DNA of 30,492 bases from Gammaproteobacteria bacterium (GCA_021151625.1 JAGKWY010000089.1:1-30492); one strand, 5' to 3'. Shown: positions 1-8,213, counted from the stretch's first letter. Translations and numbers: made by a program. Notes: a model not told the origin generated them from the letters alone.

Positions 1-20
1 TTGTGGTTTTTGACTGCCGC

Positions 21-97
21 GGACCGGTAGTTCAGTTGGTTAGAATGCCGGCCTGTCACGCCGGAGGTCGCGGGTTCGAGCCCCGTCCGGTCCGCCA
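21..97 (+). tRNA. tRNA-Asp (anticodon GTC)
   Basis: Cloverleaf of 77 nt with a 7-bp acceptor stem (GGACCGG at 21-27 with CCGGTCC at 87-93), discriminator G and an encoded CCA end at 95-97. The T arm carries GGTTCGAGCC and the anticodon loop reads CTGTCAC, giving anticodon GTC for Asp. A rho-independent terminator follows within 20 nt, so this is the last gene of its transcript. Any promoter or other tRNA lies left of the window. Confidence 0.97.
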
Positions 98-111
98 CTA
101 TTTAGAAATGA

Positions 112-139
112 AAAAAGCCCCACATCTGGGGCTTTTTTT
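112..139 (+). terminator. Rho-independent terminator after tRNA-Asp
   Basis: Perfect 6-bp stem GCCCCA/TGGGGC (117-122 and 127-132) with loop CATC, preceded by a run of A and followed by seven T. It ends the tRNA-Asp transcript. The flanking A and T runs mean it could also work on the minus strand. Confidence 0.9.
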
Positions 140-260
140 ATGCCTGTAGTTTTTACTATATCTCTCTAAGCACCTATCCTGTGCAAATGCACCGGTTCCG
201 ATGCGTATCTAACATTATCGACAACGCAAGCTTGCTTTAGCTACCCACCCAAAAAACAGA

Positions 261-404
261 TTACATTTTATTGGCAGCATCTTCAGGATGCGATGCAATA
301 TCTGCCTTTATATGTTTGTAGGCGTAGATGCCGACATAAGTAATCATGACGCAACTAAGCACAATAATTAACAAACCCAATAACACCACTGAATCCAGAT
401 ACAT
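261..404 (-). CDS. Small single-span membrane protein, 47 residues, function unknown
   Basis: The ORF runs from ATG at 404 to TAA at 261 on the minus strand and has an excellent Shine-Dalgarno (GGAGG, six bases before the ATG), which is why I call it despite its size. The product starts MYLDSVVLLGLLIIVL, with one hydrophobic span over roughly residues 5-28. A short basic stretch (YKHIK) and a polar tail rich in A, D and E follow, which suggests the C-terminus is cytoplasmic. It follows the ccm operon but is separated from ccmG by a strong terminator, so it is probably its own transcript. It does not resemble CcmD or CcmH. It is similar in build to tiny one-span families such as DUF3149, but I cannot assign it to one. 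Confidence 0.6.
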   Translation of the reverse strand: MYLDSVVLLGLLIIVLSCVMITYVGIYAYKHIKADIASHPEDAANKM

Positions 405-450
405 ATTTACCTCCGCATGTGCTTACAATAATTTCAGTGTACGCGGCGAT

Positions 451-481
451 AAAAAAAGGGATTTGATATGCATCAAATCCC
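451..481 (-). terminator. Rho-independent terminator of the ccm operon
   Basis: On the minus strand a perfect 10-bp stem (GGGATTTGAT with ATCAAATCCC, plus-strand arms 458-467 and 472-481) with a 4-nt loop is followed by seven T. It lies 32 nt past the ccmG stop and marks ccmG as the last gene of the operon. Confidence 0.9.
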
Positions 482-513
482 TCCATTTGAACAAGCAACT
501 TTCTTAAACGGGA

Positions 514-1059
514 CTACTTCAAACTTTCATAGATTGGCTTAATAGTCTCATTCCAGTTTTGTTCGTTCACTATACCAATGTGCTTATAGCGAATAACACC
601 TTGTTTATCGATCAAATAGGTTTCGGGATAGCCAAATACACCGAGATTCAATGCTAAACGCCCATCGTCATCCAACACCGAAAAGACATATGGGTTATGC
701 AACTCGGCTAACCAACGCTGCGCATCCTCAGCGTTGTCCTTGTAATTGATGCCATAAATAGGCACTCCCTGCGCCTTAAGCACATTGAGGTACGGATGCT
801 CTTGCTTGCACGGAAGGCACCAGGTTGCCCAGACATTTATTAATCCCGCCTTGCCCCGCACCATTTCCTGGTTTGCTTTAAGCAGGCCAGATGGATTTTC
901 CTCTGCAGGCACCACGGCCAGTTCAAAATTGGGAACCGGCTTGTCCAACAACGCAGAGGGCATCTCATTGGGATCCAGCGAGAGGCCACGCCAAAACAAC
1001 ACAACCAAAACCGCAAAAATTGCCAGAGGGATAAATAATAATAAACGTTGTTTATTCAT
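514..1059 (-). CDS. ccmG: CcmG/DsbE, thiol:disulfide oxidoreductase of cytochrome c maturation
   Basis: Membrane-anchored periplasmic thioredoxin-like protein of 181 residues that passes reductant to apocytochrome c cysteines (with CcmH in other bacteria). An N-terminal anchor covers about residues 5-24. The thioredoxin fold carries the redox motif W80-C-L-P-C84, and the cis-proline loop GVFGYPET (140-147) is typical of the DsbE/CcmG group. Its start overlaps the ccmF stop by 8 nt, so the two are translationally coupled. It is the last gene before the operon terminator. In many gammaproteobacteria ccmH and ccmI come next; here they do not. Confidence 0.95.
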   Translation of the reverse strand: MNKQRLLLFIPLAIFAVLVVLFWRGLSLDPNEMPSALLDKPVPNFELAVVPAEENPSGLLKANQEMVRGKAGLINVWATWCLPCKQEHPYLNVLKAQGVPIYGINYKDNAEDAQRWLAELHNPYVFSVLDDDGRLALNLGVFGYPETYLIDKQGVIRYKHIGIVNEQNWNETIKPIYESLK

Positions 1060-3061
1060 TGATTAACTTTCCTTTAGGCACTTCTGCCGAAGCCGATTGC
1101 TCAACCTTAATCGCTTTACGATAGCGCTTGTCAGCAACAGCTAGCACAGCACCAAATGCCATCATTAATGCGCCCAACCAAATCCAGCGCACAAATGGCT
1201 TTAAATGCACACGCATTGCCCAAGCCGTTTCAGTTAAAGGCTCACCCATAGCAACATAAAGATCGCGGAATAAACCTACATCCAGTGCAACCTCTGTCAT
1301 AGTGCTACCCGTTGCAAGGTACTTGCGTTTTTGCGGTTTCATTTCGCGCAGAAATTTACCATCTTGCATAACCTTAATGAGCGCCTGTTCTGCTTGATAG
1401 TTGGGGCCGTCAATGTGCTCCAACTTTTCCAGCACAAACTCATAATCAATGACCTCAACGTGCTGCCCTACTTCCATACGAATATCACGTTGTTCGGTGT
1501 AGATGCTGGTGAGACCAACACCGACAGTAGTTACTGCAATACCAGCGTGCGCAATTACCATTGCGTAATAACTCAAGCTCAGCTTTTTCAGGCCTGAAAA
1601 CAAGGAGTCTGCATTGCGCAAGCGATAAATAAGATCGACAATCAGTGCAATAGAAACCCAGCTAGCAATAAATACCGTTAATGCGGCGAGAATTTCATAT
1701 TTATCACGATAGAAAAATGGGAATGCCAAACCAATCACCAAGCTGATTACCCAAGGCTTCCACAAAATCTGCAGGAATTGTTTACCTGATGTGCGCTTCC
1801 AGTTGGACACAGGGCCAAGTGCCATCAACAAACACAACAAGCCCATCAACGGCAGGAAAAACAAATTGAAGTAAGGTGGGCCCACAGAAATCTTACCGAG
1901 CCCCAATGCATCCGCAATTAACGGATACAAAGTGCCCAGCAACACCATAATCATAATAATGGTGAGCAAAATATTATTGCCCAACAACAAAGTCTCGCGC
2001 GAGAACCACTCAAAACCGGTGGAACCTTTCACCACAGGTGCACGCAATGCATAAAGCGTTAAAGAAGCCCCCACAACAACCAGTAAAAAGCCCAATACGA
2101 ACACACCGCGCTCAGGATCATTAGCAAATGCGTGCACCGAGGTTAATACGCCGGAACGAACCAGGAAGGTTCCCAACAAACTCAACGAGAAGGTGAAAAT
2201 TGCCAGCAGGATTGTCCAGCTTTTGAAAAGACTGCGCTTTTCAGTAACCGCCAAAGAGTGAATTAATGCGGTACCAATTAACCAGGGCAAGAAGGACGCA
2301 TTTTCTACCGGGTCCCAAAACCACCAGCCACCCCAACCCAATTCGTAATAAGCCCACCAGCTACCCAACGCAATACCAACTGACAAAAATCCCCAGGCCA
2401 TTGTTGCCCAAGGACGAGACCAACGCGCCCAGGCACTATCCAAACGTCCGGTTAATAATGCCGCAATGGCAAATGCAAAACTCACACTAAATCCCACGTA
2501 ACCCATATAGAGCACGGGCGGATGGATAATCAAACCAATGTCTTGGAGCAACGGATTCAAGTCGCCACCATCTTGTGGCGGAATTGGCAGTATGCGATCA
2601 AATGGATTAGAGGTTAATAAAATAAACAGCAGGAAACCAACGGCCACAAACCCCAAAATTGATAACACACGCGCCTGCATATCCAGTGGCAGCGACTTGC
2701 TAAAAATAGCCACCGCAAAAGTCCAACCGGACAACATTAAAATCCACAGTAACAATGAGCCTTCGTGCCCACCCCAGACCGCGCTGATTTTGTAATACAC
2801 CGGCAGCAATGAGTTGGAATTGGAGGCTACATATTTCACCGAAAAGTCATCATGGATAAACGAATAGACCAAACAGCAAAAAGAAAAGGCGACAAAAATA
2901 AAGAATCCGGTCGCCAGTGAGCGAGCAGATTGCATTAGCAGCGTGCTGCCGAGATAAGTGCCGCTCAGCGGCAGTACAAATAGCGCAACACTCAAACACA
3001 AGGAAAGAATTAATGAAAACTGGCCAAGCTCTGGAGCCAGTTGAATTAAATCAAGCGCCAT
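1052..3061 (-). CDS. ccmF: CcmF, heme lyase subunit of cytochrome c maturation
   Basis: Large polytopic inner-membrane protein (669 residues, usual size about 650) that takes heme from CcmE and ligates it to apocytochrome c at the periplasmic face. The tryptophan-rich WWD signature lies at about residues 235-262 (GWGGWWFWDPVENAS). Conserved histidines flank it, for example in AVWGGHEGSL near 95-104 and IIHPPVLYMGY near 178-188. The rest is a ladder of hydrophobic spans, with a large periplasmic loop near the C-terminus (about 530-635). Start and stop overlap ccmE and ccmG by 11 and 8 nt, as expected for a single operon. Confidence 0.97.
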   Translation of the reverse strand: MALDLIQLAPELGQFSLILSLCLSVALFVLPLSGTYLGSTLLMQSARSLATGFFIFVAFSFCCLVYSFIHDDFSVKYVASNSNSLLPVYYKISAVWGGHEGSLLLWILMLSGWTFAVAIFSKSLPLDMQARVLSILGFVAVGFLLFILLTSNPFDRILPIPPQDGGDLNPLLQDIGLIIHPPVLYMGYVGFSVSFAFAIAALLTGRLDSAWARWSRPWATMAWGFLSVGIALGSWWAYYELGWGGWWFWDPVENASFLPWLIGTALIHSLAVTEKRSLFKSWTILLAIFTFSLSLLGTFLVRSGVLTSVHAFANDPERGVFVLGFLLVVVGASLTLYALRAPVVKGSTGFEWFSRETLLLGNNILLTIIMIMVLLGTLYPLIADALGLGKISVGPPYFNLFFLPLMGLLCLLMALGPVSNWKRTSGKQFLQILWKPWVISLVIGLAFPFFYRDKYEILAALTVFIASWVSIALIVDLIYRLRNADSLFSGLKKLSLSYYAMVIAHAGIAVTTVGVGLTSIYTEQRDIRMEVGQHVEVIDYEFVLEKLEHIDGPNYQAEQALIKVMQDGKFLREMKPQKRKYLATGSTMTEVALDVGLFRDLYVAMGEPLTETAWAMRVHLKPFVRWIWLGALMMAFGAVLAVADKRYRKAIKVEQSASAEVPKGKLINE

Positions 3062-3515
3062 ACTTCAATCCCTCACAGGTTTTTTGATGCTCGCCTTTAT
3101 CTTTCATAGCTTCGGCAACTTCAGGTGGAGTGTAATTTTCATCGTGTTTGGCAAGCACTTCGCTGGCATTGATCTCGCCAGATTCGGTTACCACACCATT
3201 AATTACTGCGGCCTCACCCTCAGCAAACAAATCCGGCAAAATTCCGTTGAAATTCACTTTTACATCCGCCATGCCATCAGTGATCAGGAAGTGGATTTCC
3301 AATGAGGTATCCGAGCGCTGAACACTACCGGGCTTAACGCAACCACCTGCACGGATACGAGTGTTATGAGGAACATCACCCGCTGCAATTTTACTGGGAG
3401 GATAAAACAGATTGATGTTTTCGCGCAGTGCATAGGCCATAAGGCCCACGGCAATACTGGAAAACACCACAATAAAAATAACAATCATTAAACGCTGCTT
3501 ACGAACCGGATGCAT
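3051..3515 (-). CDS. ccmE: CcmE, periplasmic heme chaperone
   Basis: 154-residue protein with one N-terminal membrane anchor (about residues 9-28) and a periplasmic OB-fold domain. The heme-attachment histidine is H124 in LAKHDENYTPPEV, with the conserved tyrosine at 128. CcmE receives heme from the CcmA/B/C/D complex by a covalent bond at this His and hands it to CcmF. It overlaps ccmF by 11 nt. Only 27 nt separate it from the ccmC stop, so there is no room for the usual ccmD between them. Confidence 0.96.
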   Translation of the reverse strand: MHPVRKQRLMIVIFIVVFSSIAVGLMAYALRENINLFYPPSKIAAGDVPHNTRIRAGGCVKPGSVQRSDTSLEIHFLITDGMADVKVNFNGILPDLFAEGEAAVINGVVTESGEINASEVLAKHDENYTPPEVAEAMKDKGEHQKTCEGLKYGA

Positions 3516-3542
3516 GGTTTGGGTCTCTGTAAAATTAAATAA

Positions 3543-4250
3543 TTAATCAACACCCTGTCCATCGGGATTAACCTGGGCCAATTTCTGCAACTTTTGTTGC
3601 TGTTTGATAAATGTCTTTTTTTGCAGCACAGGGCTGAGATAGAGCATCGAGGGATCAATAGTGGATTTGCTGGTGAACTTGATAGTGGCGGGCTGATGCA
3701 GAGTATTCCACCAATCGACTGACTTATAAATAATCGGGATATTTACCATACCCACCAAGGCCAATACAGCGCTGGATTTATCGGCAGTATCGCGGTGCTG
3801 ATAAGCCTGTTGCAGGGCAATCATGCCCAGGTAGAGGAAAAATAAAATCAACATGGAAGTAATGCGCGCATCCCACTCCCACCAGGTACCCCAGGTTGGC
3901 TTACCCCAAATAGATCCAGTGACTAGCGAAATAAAGGTGAGTATTGCACCAATGGGGGCAGCGGATTTCATTACCATAAACGGCAATTTCATTTTCCAGA
4001 TAAGGCCAACTGCACCGGAAATTGCCATGATGTAATAACCCGCGAGAGCAAGAAACGCGGCCGGAACGTGAATATAAATAATGCGGTAACTATTGCCTTG
4101 TTTGTAATCAGCTGGCGCGAAGGCCAAACCCCACACAGCGGCGGTCACAATTAGCGCAATACTGATTGCAGTAAGCCAGGGAAGCCAGGGACTTGTTTTT
4201 TCATAGAACCAGCGGGGAGAACCCAAACGGTGAAACCACTGCCATGCCAT
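3543..4250 (-). CDS. ccmC: CcmC heme-handling protein with lost last span and CcmD-like tail (apparent CcmC-CcmD chimera)
   Basis: CcmC binds heme in its tryptophan-rich loop and loads it on CcmE. Residues 1-202 match the family well: HVPAA near 61-65, the WWD motif GKPTWGTWWEWDAR (117-129) and the second heme-side histidine in WWNTLHQ (H185). In E. coli CcmC the chain after the equivalent of IDPSM continues for about 45 residues, including a sixth membrane span. Here it switches at about residue 203 to LSPVLQKKTFIKQQQ and a short polar tail. That tail looks like the cytoplasmic end of CcmD, the small protein normally encoded between ccmC and ccmE, which is missing. The simplest reading is an in-frame deletion of the ccmC 3' end and the first part of ccmD, near 3625-3645. 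Start ATG at 4250 has AAGGT upstream. The assignment to CcmC is firm; the chimera is an inference from family memory. Confidence 0.88.
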   Translation of the reverse strand: MAWQWFHRLGSPRWFYEKTSPWLPWLTAISIALIVTAAVWGLAFAPADYKQGNSYRIIYIHVPAAFLALAGYYIMAISGAVGLIWKMKLPFMVMKSAAPIGAILTFISLVTGSIWGKPTWGTWWEWDARITSMLILFFLYLGMIALQQAYQHRDTADKSSAVLALVGMVNIPIIYKSVDWWNTLHQPATIKFTSKSTIDPSMLYLSPVLQKKTFIKQQQKLQKLAQVNPDGQGVD

Positions 4251-4291
4251 AGTTGCTTACCTTCAAAGTTGTCGTTTGTCGTTATTATGTT

Positions 4292-4990
4292 TTAACCATT
4301 ACTGCTGATTTTCAGCGCCCCTAGTGCTGCAATAGGTGCAAGTACAATTGCCAACGCTAGAAAAGCGCCCAACACTGCCAGTTGCATGCCAATTGCCCCA
4401 CCCTGAATAGCGCTTTGCACTGCGCTGGCCCCGAAAATTAACACCGGGATATACAGCGGCATCACGATGAGTGAAAGCAATAACCCGCCCTTGCGCAAGG
4501 ATACCGTAAGCGCCGCACCTACGGCGCCAATTAAACTCATGGACGCTGTTCCCAATGCCAAGGAAATCAAGAGCGGCAAGAAACCATCGCCCGGTAAATG
4601 CAGCATCAACCCAAGAACAGGTGCCATTAATGTCACCGGCAGACCGGATACCAACCAGTGCACCAGGATTTTGGCCATCACTGTAAAGTAGAGCGATTGC
4701 GGGCTGATCAGCATTTGCTCGAGTGAGCCGTCTTCGTAATCGCTGCGAAACAATCCATCCAGGGACAAGAGCGTGGCGAGGAGGGCCATCACCCATACTA
4801 TTCCCGGCGCTAGCAACACCAACACTGATTTTTCGGGGCTCACGCCTAGCGGAATCAGGGTCACTGCGATTAAGAAAAACACCAGCGGATTGGTCAACTC
4901 TGCTTTATGGCGTGCTGCTACCAGTAAATCGCGGCGCATACTGGCCAGGAAACCACTCAACACCGAGGCTGTAACAGATTGATCAGCCAT
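4292..4990 (-). CDS. ccmB: CcmB, membrane subunit of the heme-related ABC exporter
   Basis: 232-residue integral membrane protein with about six spans, the permease partner of CcmA. Together they drive release of holo-CcmE from CcmC. Typical features are LLVAARHKAELTNPLVFFL near the N-terminus and DYEDGSLEQMLISPQ in the middle. The reading frame opens further upstream, but I take the ATG at 4990 (MADQSVTASV): it overlaps the ccmA stop by 8 nt and gives a length close to the family's usual 220-230. Confidence 0.95.
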   Translation of the reverse strand: MADQSVTASVLSGFLASMRRDLLVAARHKAELTNPLVFFLIAVTLIPLGVSPEKSVLVLLAPGIVWVMALLATLLSLDGLFRSDYEDGSLEQMLISPQSLYFTVMAKILVHWLVSGLPVTLMAPVLGLMLHLPGDGFLPLLISLALGTASMSLIGAVGAALTVSLRKGGLLLSLIVMPLYIPVLIFGASAVQSAIQGGAIGMQLAVLGAFLALAIVLAPIAALGALKISSNG

Positions 4991-5705
4991 GACCAACCCC
5001 TGCTTCGACCCGTGCGCCACTCTGACCATCCAGTTCTGTTTTGGTTTGATGTACCGAAGAACTTTTTGCAGCTCCAGGGCGATAATCTTGCAGATTCACA
5101 AGACGCAGCTGCGGTAGGGTTAAATCCTGGTGGGAGGTGAGTATCACCACCCCACCCTGCGCCGATTGCCTGGCAATCAATGCTTCCAGCTGGCTAACAC
5201 CTAGCTTATCGATAGCGGTAAAAGGCTCATCAAGAATCCAGACCCGCGCTTCCGTCAGATGCAGTCGCGCCAAAGCCACACGGCGCAATTGCCCCGCCGA
5301 TAATTGATAGCAAGGAGTGTCCTCATAGCCATAAAGGCCGACGGCCGCTAAAGCTTCATCAATACTGATGCGCGCCCCTGTTTGAGCCAGGTACCAGGCT
5401 AGGTTTTCAGAAGGCGTGAGCGATTTCTTAATACCAGGCAGATGCCCAAGATAAAGCCGATCGCGAGAAAAGTCCCAGGCAGCATCGGGTAAGGGTTGAC
5501 CGGCGTAGAGAATCTGCCCCTGATAATCCCCGCTAATGCCCGCCAACGCGCGCAACAAGGTAGTTTTACCGGCCCCATTGGGGCCACCAATCTGCACCAC
5601 GTCACCGGCACCTAGCTGTAAATTCAAACCTGAAAATAGCAACCGCTCATCCCGTTCGCAGCCGAGATCGCGCAATTCAAGCAAGGGAGTATGGGGGGAA
5701 CTCAT
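4983..5705 (-). CDS. ccmA: CcmA, ATPase subunit of the cytochrome c maturation ABC complex
   Basis: 240-residue ABC ATPase with Walker A GPNGAGKT (41-48), signature LSAGQ (135-139) and Walker B with catalytic Glu in WILDEP (156-161), followed by a switch histidine in TSHQDL. It is the first gene of the ccm operon and powers release of heme-loaded CcmE. The frame could open at a TTG at 5735, but the ATG at 5705 fits family length better. Neither has a strong ribosome site. The C-terminal 30 residues are polar and poorly conserved in character. Confidence 0.95.
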   Translation of the reverse strand: MSSPHTPLLELRDLGCERDERLLFSGLNLQLGAGDVVQIGGPNGAGKTTLLRALAGISGDYQGQILYAGQPLPDAAWDFSRDRLYLGHLPGIKKSLTPSENLAWYLAQTGARISIDEALAAVGLYGYEDTPCYQLSAGQLRRVALARLHLTEARVWILDEPFTAIDKLGVSQLEALIARQSAQGGVVILTSHQDLTLPQLRLVNLQDYRPGAAKSSSVHQTKTELDGQSGARVEAGVGHG

Positions 5706-5975
5706 AGTTATTATGGGCCTAGATATACTGAACAACTTCAGGCCTGCAAACCTGAATACAGAAATAAGTCCGGCAGCCGCTATACTCTTTACCGGGTTTA
5801 AGCCAGAAGTTTACCCGGTTAAAGCTAAAAGTTACCGGATTAAAACCCCAAAGACTGATGGCACGACTGCACTATATATGAGCGCGATTATAACGACCAA
5901 ATTGCCAGCTACGCACCACTATTTACGATTTTCATCACACAACCATGATTTAAATGAGTTTTGAGAGCGCAACTT
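5706..5975. promoter_or_regulatory. Divergent control region between ccmA and the FliK-like gene, with three direct repeats
   Basis: This 270-nt region must hold the promoters for the ccm operon (minus) and the FliK-like gene (plus). Three degenerate copies of a TTTAA-N-CCGGTAAA-type element (minus-strand sense) have TTACC cores starting at 5789, 5811 and 5832, that is 22 and 21 bp apart, two helical turns each. A possible minus-strand -10 (TATAGC, about 5778-5783) lies just downstream of the repeats. This placement suits an activator or repressor of ccm that binds one DNA face. I do not recognise the motif and cannot name the regulator. Confidence 0.5.
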
Positions 5976-7826
5976 ATGGATTTGGGTTCCATCAATGAAA
6001 AGCTGCTACATCATGTTCAGCGCGCACAGATTGAACAAATTACGCTAATCAGTAAAACCCTGGGGTTAAAGATTGGCAGTCAATTTTTAGCTCAAGTACA
6101 ACAAATTACCCAGGCTACCCCCGCAGAACGCGCTGAGATTATTAAAACCATTGATGCAACCCTGGCCCAACTTAATAAGAATTCTTCTGCACCCGCAACC
6201 CAGGCGTTAATCAGCCAATTAACTGAACAAAAAAAACTCCTGCAAGAGCCGACCATAAAACTTGCCAGCTTAAATGTAACCCCGCAATTACTGGCGGGAT
6301 CAACAATAACTACCAGCAGCAATACCGCGCTACAGAATTTGCTCACTTACACCAACCAGCCACTGCAAACCGGACAGACCCTATTGCTACAGATTACAGA
6401 GGGTTCGCGCCTGCAAATATTGCAGCCATTAAGTCAGACACAAGTGGAAACACTGATTCGCGTGTTGCAAACACAAGGGATTAATTTGTCCCCCGCTGTA
6501 AATTCCGAAGGAACTAACAGCCCGCCCAGTTCCAGCCATTTGGGTTTACCGCTGACAAAAGACGCGATTTCACAAATTGCCAAACTGGATGTAAGTAAAT
6601 TACTGACTGAAAACAGCCCAACAGGACAAAAAGCCGCAACAAACGAACAAGCCCGGATTGCCGTTACCGAAAGTTTGCGCGCACTTTTGCCGCAAAAAGA
6701 CTCTGGCCAGGATTTAGTGGCCAGCCTGCCGAAAATTGCTCAATTCATTCAACAATTGCCCATTGCACAGCGCAAAGAGTGGTTACCCAACCAAATACAG
6801 GATGCACTTAAAACACTGGCCAATCATATTCGCCTCAGCGATCAGTTACAGAATCCAAAACTGCTAGCAATGGCGCTAAACAACAATGGGCAAAGTTTTG
6901 AAAATAAATTGGCTCAATTATTATCAGCCCCTACGCTTTCACAAACATCAACAACTGCATCGAGTCCAGCAGACACCAACATAAGCAAGGTCACCAGTAC
7001 ATCCAAAAGCGCGGCAACCGCGGTTAATAACACACTTAATCCAACCAGGGCACTGCTAACCCCAGGCAAAGCAACAGCGTCACCAAACAACATCAATAGC
7101 ACAAATACCAACCAACCGAATATTGATAAAATAATCGCACAAGACTTAAAAGGCAGCTTGTTGTCACTATTGCATCAACTGGATACAGAAATTAATAGCG
7201 CAGGAACATCACCGCTAAGCCCCACTGACCCAGCCAAAAATAATCTGCTCAATGCATTACCCCAGCTGCTTGGTTTGCTTACCAACAAACCGCAGGGCGA
7301 GCTCAATCAAAAACAACTGCGCACCCAGCTAATATTGTTGATGCATCAATATACACTCGGCAGCATTGCCAAAATTCAATTGCAGCAAATACACACTGTT
7401 AACCAGCAACTCAGCCAGGCGGATGTCACCCAACCCAATCAATCATGGCAATTTGAATTACCGGTGCGTCATGGGCAGGATGTACATCCGCTACAAGTTC
7501 ATATAGAACAACAATGGATAGACGAGCAACAGGAATCAGAATCCACCACTGCTACTCGCGTTCGCCAGTGGAATGTAATGCTTAATTTTGATTTACCCAT
7601 TGTTGGAAAATTTTATGCACAGCTAGGCTTGCTTGGTAACAACCTCAGCGCTAAATTTTGGGCAGAACATGAGGGCACACTGGCAGAGGCCAAGGAAAAA
7701 ATGGATGAGCTTGCGCAGCATCTGGAACAACAAGGTATTAAAGTTACACAGATGCAATGTGTGCCCGGCCTGCCACCAAAACCTAAAATGTTACTTAGCT
7801 ATTCACTGGTAGACATAAAAACCTGA
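5976..7826 (+). CDS. FliK-like flagellar hook-length control family protein
   Basis: 616-residue soluble protein. The last 130 residues or so form a FliK C-terminal domain (Flg_hook, PF02120 type): an ELPVRHG segment, a strand-rich middle (NVMLNFDLPIVGKFYAQL) and a late coiled helix before VTQMQCVPG. The long N-terminal part is rich in Q, N, T, S and A, with a low-complexity linker near 320-390, as expected for FliK proteins whose length is not conserved. ATG 5976 is preferred over an in-frame TTG at 5961; GAGAG lies upstream. It is 7 nt from an FhlB-like gene, the protein family that FliK contacts in type III flagellar export. The main hook-length FliK is probably encoded elsewhere with other flagellar genes, so this may be a paralogue. 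Confidence 0.85.
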   Translation: MDLGSINEKLLHHVQRAQIEQITLISKTLGLKIGSQFLAQVQQITQATPAERAEIIKTIDATLAQLNKNSSAPATQALISQLTEQKKLLQEPTIKLASLNVTPQLLAGSTITTSSNTALQNLLTYTNQPLQTGQTLLLQITEGSRLQILQPLSQTQVETLIRVLQTQGINLSPAVNSEGTNSPPSSSHLGLPLTKDAISQIAKLDVSKLLTENSPTGQKAATNEQARIAVTESLRALLPQKDSGQDLVASLPKIAQFIQQLPIAQRKEWLPNQIQDALKTLANHIRLSDQLQNPKLLAMALNNNGQSFENKLAQLLSAPTLSQTSTTASSPADTNISKVTSTSKSAATAVNNTLNPTRALLTPGKATASPNNINSTNTNQPNIDKIIAQDLKGSLLSLLHQLDTEINSAGTSPLSPTDPAKNNLLNALPQLLGLLTNKPQGELNQKQLRTQLILLMHQYTLGSIAKIQLQQIHTVNQQLSQADVTQPNQSWQFELPVRHGQDVHPLQVHIEQQWIDEQQESESTTATRVRQWNVMLNFDLPIVGKFYAQLGLLGNNLSAKFWAEHEGTLAEAKEKMDELAQHLEQQGIKVTQMQCVPGLPPKPKMLLSYSLVDIKT

Positions 7827-7833
7827 GGCACTA

Positions 7834-8139
7834 ATGACCAGCCAGTATTCAAACACGCAATTACAAAAAGCGGTCGCGCTTTATTACGACGGCAAAAATG
7901 CGCCCCATGTCAGTGCAAAAGGTACCGGTCAAGTTGCAGAGCAAATTATGGCAATCGCGCGTGAACATGACGTTCCCCTGTGCGATAACCCCGGACTGGT
8001 TGACCTGCTAGTGACCCTTGAACTGGGCGATGAAATCCCAGAAAACCTTTACATTGCAGTTGCTTACATCATTGCTTTTGCTTATCAGCTAGAAGGAAAA
8101 ACACCGGAAACGAATACGTCTCACCCCGGCTTTCGTTAA
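7834..8139 (+). CDS. FhlB-like protein (free-standing FlhB C-terminal domain)
   Basis: 101-residue cytosolic protein aligned with the part of FlhB/EscU that follows the autocleavage site: AVALYYDGKNAPHVSAKG (about 14-31), then AREHDVPLCDNPGLVDLL (about 47-64). FlhB cleaves itself in an NPTH motif just before this segment. Here that place reads NTQLQ, so there is no cleavage motif and none is needed, since the chain begins there. Proteins of this kind can partly stand in for the cleaved FlhB domain in some bacteria. The start ATG has GAGG in TGAGGCACTAATG overlapping the FliK-like gene's stop, so the pair is coupled. Confidence 0.88.
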   Translation: MTSQYSNTQLQKAVALYYDGKNAPHVSAKGTGQVAEQIMAIAREHDVPLCDNPGLVDLLVTLELGDEIPENLYIAVAYIIAFAYQLEGKTPETNTSHPGFR

Positions 8140-8198
8140 TCCACCCACAGAAAATTACAAAAAACACACTATACGTTCAGTTTTCACCCTTCACAGGC

Positions 8199-8213
8199 CT
8201 CACTAATAGTGAG
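8199..8213. repeat. Short perfect palindrome upstream of sseA
   Basis: CTCACTA-A-TAGTGAG, seven-base arms around one base, 40 nt before the sseA start. A partly related TCACTATT follows at 8224. It may be a protein-binding site for sseA control. It has no T run, so it is not a terminator. Confidence 0.35.

Noticed and set aside
4299..4796. 165-codon frame on the minus strand inside ccmB
   Set aside because: It is an out-of-phase shadow of ccmB, which has full family motifs. The shadow product is Arg/Trp/Cys-rich with no domain.
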